Shown here: in pieces, positions 59,634 through 64,000 of the stretch
Layout of the letters: every line of letters starts with the position of its first letter
Position numbering within the stretch: the stretch's first letter is position 1
DNA from: Actinobacillus porcitonsillarum
GTDB taxonomy: Bacteria > Pseudomonadota > Gammaproteobacteria > Enterobacterales > Pasteurellaceae
Assembly: GCF_003101015.1 (NCBI RefSeq)
Contig: NZ_CP029206.1
Coordinates: 1,375,001 to 1,439,000, forward strand
DNA: 64,000 bases
Reading direction: 5' to 3'
Position numbers and translations under genes: made by a program
Notes under the pieces: generated by a model
Databases searched by the model: none
What the model was told of the DNA's origin: nothing
What the model saw: only the letters and a program-made list of their open reading frames with translations

Positions 59634-60527
59634 ATGTTATCAGAACAGCAATTCGAACGTTTATTAAAGCTCATTCCCTATAACCAAACCTATTATTCGC
59701 CAGTCCAAGGCTTGGTTATTCATCATTCTGATCGCCCTTTTTCCTATGAAAATCTTATTCAAGAACCGAGCATTTGTATTGTGGTAAAAGGAGAGCGTGA
59801 AGTGCTATTAGGCGAACAATACTATTTGTTTGATGAACGGCATTTTATGTTTTGCCCAGTGAATGTTCCCATGTGTGGAGAGATTAAGCAAGCGACAGCA
59901 GAAAAACCTTTTGTCGTGCTATCAATGAAAATTGATTTGCAGGAGGTAAACAAAATTTTGTTAGAACAAACCGCACTTTTTGCAGAAAAATCAGAAAATT
60001 CCACCGCTTTTACCCAATGGGATTTAAGTCCTGAATTACGTGATGCTTTTGCACGGTTATTGCTTTTGCACGAAAATCCAAAAGATATTGAATTTCTTGC
60101 ACCGCTTATTCAGCAGGAGATTTATTATCGATTACTTAAAGGGGAGCAAGGTGAGAAGTTAAAACAGATGGTCAGTTTTGGTTCAAACACCCAGAAAATC
60201 GCTAAAGCAACGGCGTATTTGCAGGCGCATTTTCGAGAAACTATACAGGTAGAAATGTTGGCAGAATACTGTGGTATGTCATTGTCTGGCTTCCATGCTC
60301 ACTTTAAAAAATTGACAACCTTATCGCCTTTGCAATATCAAAAAACACTAAGATTGTTAGAAGCTAAGCGGTTAATTTCTCAAGAAAATTTGCCAATTTC
60401 AACCGCGGCATTTCAAGTGGGCTATGAAAGTCCAAGTCAATTTAGCCGAGAATATAAGCGGTATTTTGGGATAAGTCCGAAGGAGAGTTTGGGAAGAGAT
60501 AAAAAAATCGTTGCTAATAGAAATTAG
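59634..60527 (+). CDS. AraC-family transcriptional regulator
   Basis: 297 residues with an AraC_N sensor domain (about 20-170, with the motif PSICIVVKGEREVLLGEQYYL) and two C-terminal helix-turn-helices: VEMLAEYCGMSLSGFHAHFKKLT and ISTAAFQVGYESPSQFSREYKRYFG. Resembles the YqhC-type group. Divergent from ohr, so it may control it, but no binding site is evident. Confidence 0.9.
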   Translation: MLSEQQFERLLKLIPYNQTYYSPVQGLVIHHSDRPFSYENLIQEPSICIVVKGEREVLLGEQYYLFDERHFMFCPVNVPMCGEIKQATAEKPFVVLSMKIDLQEVNKILLEQTALFAEKSENSTAFTQWDLSPELRDAFARLLLLHENPKDIEFLAPLIQQEIYYRLLKGEQGEKLKQMVSFGSNTQKIAKATAYLQAHFRETIQVEMLAEYCGMSLSGFHAHFKKLTTLSPLQYQKTLRLLEAKRLISQENLPISTAAFQVGYESPSQFSREYKRYFGISPKESLGRDKKIVANRN

Positions 60528-60538
60528 CAACGATTTGT
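60501..60538. terminator. Bidirectional terminator between AraC gene and lon
   Basis: AAATCGTTGCTAAT / ATTAGCAACGATTT hairpin overlapping the AraC stop codon, with T/A runs on both sides. Confidence 0.82.
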
Positions 60539-60543
60539 TATGT

Positions 60544-62949
60544 CTATTGAATAACCGCTTTAGTGCGTGTTTTTTTGACTTTAACCGTAGATGGTTTTGC
60601 TAGGATTTCCAAACCTTCCGGTGGGTTTTCTAGCGCAATAGCCAATACTTCATCAATAGTTTCCACGGCGTGAATACTCAATGCGGCTTTTGCATTTTCA
60701 GGAATTTCCTCTAAGTCTTTTTCATTTTCTTTCGGGATAATTACCGTTGTAATGCCACCACGATGAGCCGCGAGCAATTTCTCTTTCAAACCACCGATAG
60801 GAAGCACTTTTCCACGCAAGCTGATCTCGCCTGTCATGGCCACTTCTTTACGCACAGGGTTACCGGTAAGGCTTGAAATTAATGCGGTACACATTGCAAT
60901 ACCTGCACTCGGGCCATCTTTAGGGGTTGCACCATCTGGCACGTGAACATGAATATCACGTTTTTCGTGGAAGTCTTCTGCGATTCCCAATTTATCAGCT
61001 CTTGCTCGAACAACCATCATCGCCGCTTGGATAGATTCTTTCATCACATCGCCTAGTGAGCCTGTATAAGAGAATTTACCTTTACCCGGCACAGAAGCGG
61101 TTTCAATTGTGAGTAAATCGCCACCAACTTCCGTCCAAGCCAAGCCTGTTACTTCGCCGATACGGTTTTGGTTATCCATTTTGCCGTAGTCAAAACGTTT
61201 TACACCTAAGTAATCGGTAATGTTATCTTCTGTTACGGTAATAGATTTTAGTTTTTTATCTAAAACTAAGGCTTTAACGGCTTTACGGCAAATTTTGGCA
61301 ATTTCTCGCTCAAGATTACGAACACCGGCTTCACGTGTGTAGTAACGAATAATGCTCATAATAGCACTTTCATCAATAGTAAGTTCGCCTGCTTTTAAGC
61401 CATTATTTTCTTGCTGTTTCGCAATTAAATGTTCTTTCGCAATATGCAATTTCTCATCTTCGGTATAACCTGAAAGACGGATGACTTCCATACGATCCAA
61501 TAATGCCGGTGGAATATTCATTGAGTTAGAGGTTGCCACGAACATCACGTCCGATAAATCGTAATCCACTTCTAAATAATGGTCGTTAAATGCCTTGTTT
61601 TGTTCCGGATCTAGCACTTCCAATAGGGCAGAAGCTGGGTCGCCACGCATATCTTGTGCCATCTTATCGATTTCATCGAGTAAGAATAATGGGTTTTTTA
61701 CGCCCACTTTTGCCATTTTCATCATCAATGAGCCCGGCATTGAGCCGATATAAGTACGGCGATGACCACGAATTTCAGCTTCGTCACGTACGCCACCTAA
61801 TGCCATACGCACGTATTTACGTCCGGTCGCATTGGCAATCGATTGACCTAAAGAGGTTTTACCGACACCCGGTGGCCCAACTAAACAAAGAATCGGACCT
61901 TTAAGTTTATTTAAACGGCTTTGAACGGCGAGATATTCCACAATACGTTCTTTCACACGTTCTAAACCATAGTGATCTTTATCTAAAATCGCTTGCGCTT
62001 TGCTTAAATCTTTTTTCACCGCAGATTTTTTATGCCACGGCATTTGTAAAATCCAGTCGATATAACCACGAATTACCGCAGCTTCAGATGAGCTTTGTGG
62101 CATCGCTTTCAATTTTTTGAATTCAGCTTCTGTTTTGGCTAAGACTTCTTCCGGCAGTTTTGCTTCTTCAATTTTTGCTTTAAGTTTATCTAAATCACTT
62201 TGTTCTTGATCTTCGCCGTTGCCTAACTCTTTTTGGATCGCTTTGATTTGCTCATTTAAGTAGTAATCGCGCTGATTTTTTTCCATTTGTTGTTTAACAC
62301 GAGCACGAATACGAGAATCCATTTCCATGGAGTCTAACTCGGTTGCCATTGCAACCAGCAATAATTCAAAACGTTTAGTCAGACTTGGTTCAGCCAATAG
62401 CGCTTGTTTTTTCGCAACCGGCGTTAATAAATTCGCCGAAATGGTATCGACCAAGCGGTCAAATTCGCTAATTTTTTGCAATTTAGCGAGAATTTCCGCA
62501 GGAATTTTTTTGTTATTTTTAAGGTAAGTTTCAAATTCCGTTAATGTAGTTTTTGCTAGCGCTGCTAATTCTTCATCGCTATTCTTTTCTTGTGTGTCGA
62601 TAACACTGATTTCAGCCCATAAACCTGTTTCATCATCGTGTCCTTTTTCAATTTTTGCACGAGTTTGACCTTCTACTAACACTTTTACCGTGCCATCAGG
62701 TAGGTTGAGCATCTGAATAATATTTGCCGTTACACCAATATCGTAAATATCATCAAGCGTTGGGTCTTCTTTTTGCGGATCTTTTTGTGTGGTTAAAAAT
62801 AACTGTTTGTTGCTATCCATCGCTGCGCGTAATGCAAGAATAGATTTTTCACGCCCAACGAATAATGGCATAACCATATGTGGAAACACCACGACATCTC
62901 GTAACGGAAGCAATGGTAATTCAATTGTTTTCTTTTTTCTTGGTGCCAT
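60544..62949 (-). CDS. lon: ATP-dependent protease Lon
   Basis: Cytoplasmic hexameric AAA+ serine protease. 801 residues: N-terminal substrate domain, coiled coil, Walker [14 protein letters not shown] near residue 355, Walker [11 protein letters not shown], and the Ser-Lys dyad in [11 protein letters not shown] (Ser near 677) and the Lys of [14 protein letters not shown]. An uptake sequence with extended tail lies inside the gene near 62454. A heat-shock-type promoter is upstream. Confidence 0.98.
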   Translation of the reverse strand: MAPRKKKTIELPLLPLRDVVVFPHMVMPLFVGREKSILALRAAMDSNKQLFLTTQKDPQKEDPTLDDIYDIGVTANIIQMLNLPDGTVKVLVEGQTRAKIEKGHDDETGLWAEISVIDTQEKNSDEELAALAKTTLTEFETYLKNNKKIPAEILAKLQKISEFDRLVDTISANLLTPVAKKQALLAEPSLTKRFELLLVAMATELDSMEMDSRIRARVKQQMEKNQRDYYLNEQIKAIQKELGNGEDQEQSDLDKLKAKIEEAKLPEEVLAKTEAEFKKLKAMPQSSSEAAVIRGYIDWILQMPWHKKSAVKKDLSKAQAILDKDHYGLERVKERIVEYLAVQSRLNKLKGPILCLVGPPGVGKTSLGQSIANATGRKYVRMALGGVRDEAEIRGHRRTYIGSMPGSLMMKMAKVGVKNPLFLLDEIDKMAQDMRGDPASALLEVLDPEQNKAFNDHYLEVDYDLSDVMFVATSNSMNIPPALLDRMEVIRLSGYTEDEKLHIAKEHLIAKQQENNGLKAGELTIDESAIMSIIRYYTREAGVRNLEREIAKICRKAVKALVLDKKLKSITVTEDNITDYLGVKRFDYGKMDNQNRIGEVTGLAWTEVGGDLLTIETASVPGKGKFSYTGSLGDVMKESIQAAMMVVRARADKLGIAEDFHEKRDIHVHVPDGATPKDGPSAGIAMCTALISSLTGNPVRKEVAMTGEISLRGKVLPIGGLKEKLLAAHRGGITTVIIPKENEKDLEEIPENAKAALSIHAVETIDEVLAIALENPPEGLEILAKPSTVKVKKTRTKAVIQ

Positions 62950-62992
62950 AAATTTGCTCTCTTAAATTATCTTTATTTATAGTCTATCCATT

Positions 62993-63018
62993 ATGGGGGC
63001 TAAAAATGGAAATACAAG
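62993..63018 (-). promoter_or_regulatory. Sigma-32-type heat-shock promoter of lon
   Basis: On the minus strand CTTGTA (63018-63013), 14 bases, then CCCCAT (62998-62993) followed by AAT. This closely matches the sigma-32 consensus CTTGAA - 13/14 - CCCCAT-T. Located 44 bases before the lon ATG. Confidence 0.78.
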
Positions 63019-63112
63019 GGGGAATTTATGACTTTATGCAATAAGCGAAATTGATAGGAAATACCTTGACATTCTTATAGAATCCGAGCAAAATCATCTT
63101 CAATTTTAGATT

Positions 63113-63230
63113 ATCTTCAGGGCAGGGTGAAATTCCCGATCGGCGGTAAAGTCCGCGAGCGAAACGAAAACGGTTTGGCAGGAACTGGTGCAATTCCAGT
63201 ACCGACAGTATAGTCTGGATGGAAGAAGAG
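63113..63230 (+). ncRNA. FMN riboswitch (RFN element)
   Basis: Conserved RFN pieces in order: ATCTTCAGGGCAGGGTGAAA, TTCCCGATCGGCGGTAAAG, TCCGCGAGC, TTTGGCAGGAACTGGTGCAA, CCAGTACCGACAGTATAGT, CTGGATGGAAGAAGAG. It binds FMN and lies 150 bases before ribD, so it should switch riboflavin synthesis off when FMN is plentiful. Confidence 0.96.
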
Positions 63231-63281
63231 TCATAGAAATACCGCTTATCCAAGCGGTCATTTTCCTATTCTTTTTTGCAA

Positions 63282-63311
63282 GCCTTGAGTCTTTGGATTC
63301 AAGGTTTTTTT
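63282..63311 (+). terminator. Expression-platform terminator of the FMN riboswitch
   Basis: CCTTGAGTC / GATTCAAGG stem with a TTTG loop and seven T, between aptamer and ribD. A nearby hairpin from inverted uptake-like cores (ACCGCTT / AAGCGGT, 63241-63258) lies between and may take part in switching. Confidence 0.8.
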
Positions 63312-63383
63312 GCTATTAAGGCTTTGCCTTTTCTTTCTCCTGCCTGAAATTTACCTATTTTACGTTGCTATTTTTACGTTGTT

Positions 63384-64000
63384 ATGACTGATTTTGACTA
63401 TATGGCACGAGCCATAGCGTTAGCTGAAAAAGCTCGAGGTTGGACAAATCCCAATCCTTTAGTGGGGTGTGTCATTGTAAAAAATGATGAAATCCTTGCA
63501 GAAGGCTATCACGAACGTATTGGCGGCTGGCACGCTGAGCGTAATGCGATTTTGAATTCAAGCGCCGATCTGCGTGGTGCAACGGCGTATGTGACGTTAG
63601 AGCCTTGTTGCCATTACGGTCGAACACCGCCGTGTTCAGATTTATTGATTGAGCGTGGGATTTCAAAAGTTTTTATTGGCTCACGTGATCCTAATCCTCT
63701 CGTGTCGGGAAAAGGCGTAAAGCAGTTACAAGCTGCCGGTATAGAGGTAGTAACCGATTTTATGCGAGAGGAATGTGATCGACTAAACCCGATTTTTTTC
63801 CACTATATTCAAACGAAACGCCCTTATGTGTTATTGAAATATGCGATGACAGCAGACGGCAAAATTGCAACAAGTACTGGCGAATCAAAATGGATTACCG
63901 GCGAATTGGCTCGAGCCAAAGTGCAAGAAACACGTCATCAATATAGTGCAATTATGGTCGGCGTTGAAACAGTATTGGCAGATAACCCGATGTTAAATAG
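63384..64000 (+). CDS. ribD: Riboflavin biosynthesis protein RibD, 5' part
   Basis: Bifunctional deaminase/reductase for the second and third steps of riboflavin synthesis. The frame is open to the window edge (205 codons seen of about 370). N-terminal deaminase: HAERNA zinc His/Glu and PCCHYGRTPPC cysteines (about residues 50-85). The reductase domain begins near residue 148 at RPYVLLKYAMTADGKIAT. ATG 63384 is the first in-frame start; its SD is weak. Under FMN-riboswitch control. Confidence 0.95.
   Translation, partial: MTDFDYMARAIALAEKARGWTNPNPLVGCVIVKNDEILAEGYHERIGGWHAERNAILNSSADLRGATAYVTLEPCCHYGRTPPCSDLLIERGISKVFIGSRDPNPLVSGKGVKQLQAAGIEVVTDFMREECDRLNPIFFHYIQTKRPYVLLKYAMTADGKIATSTGESKWITGELARAKVQETRHQYSAIMVGVETVLADNPMLN

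Overview
The window looks like chromosomal core DNA of a Pasteurellaceae bacterium of the Actinobacillus/Mannheimia/Glaesserella type. The proteins read as Pasteurellaceae versions of gamma-proteobacterial housekeeping enzymes, the DNA is AT-rich, and the DNA-uptake core ACAAGCGGT (the 'Apl' type) is scattered throughout, often as inverted pairs forming terminators. The 'Hin'-type core AAGTGCGGT was noticed only twice, inside a duplicated segment of fruB. The genus call is an inference. No rRNA, tRNA, prophage or CRISPR was recognised.

Layout. 1-5.3 kb: end of gpt, gmk, a TolC-type outer-membrane lipoprotein, rnfH, modC (ATPase of the molybdate importer), tcdA and a small toxin-antitoxin pair. 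5.5-11 kb: adhE with an exact FNR-type box upstream, metG, ndk. 11-15.4 kb: fructose PTS operon fruB-fruK-fruA behind a candidate Cra/FruR operator; FruB carries two HPr domains. 15.4-25.2 kb: yhbY, pgpB, nagK, gloB, the haem operon hemC-hemD-hemX-hemY, convergent ampD-ruvX, then rlmJ and pyrE. 25.2-26.3 kb: a complete-looking IS30-family insertion between pyrE and what appears to be its terminator. 26.4-33.6 kb: a MetE-C-terminal-like methyltransferase, modA-modB (about 24 kb from modC), yadG-yadH, dnaX with an A10 frameshift site, apt. 33.6-45.2 kb: tusE, yccA, pgsA, uvrC, menC, rsuA-bcr, gyrA (wild-type quinolone residues), a PurR-box-preceded purine-type permease, trxA. 45.2-55.6 kb: uup, dxr, a small lipoprotein, infC-rpmI-rplT with an AUU start on infC, norM, recB. 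55.6-64 kb: feoA-feoB plus a 47-residue Cys-rich membrane protein, an oxidoreductase, divergent ohr/AraC regulator, lon behind a sigma-32-type promoter, and an FMN riboswitch ahead of ribD (cut by the window end).

Most of this is conserved core genome. The items most worth a second look are a REP-doublet-like palindrome with outer GTAG heads present at two loci (fruK/fruA and pgsA/uvrC), overlapping mutually exclusive inverted repeats in the modA leader, the split modAB/modC arrangement, the dnaX slippery site, a hairpin that buries the IS30 transposase start codon, and several promoter-level sites (FNR, Cra, PurR, sigma-32, FMN riboswitch) that suggest how the neighbouring genes are controlled. 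I found no convincing wholly new multi-gene system.
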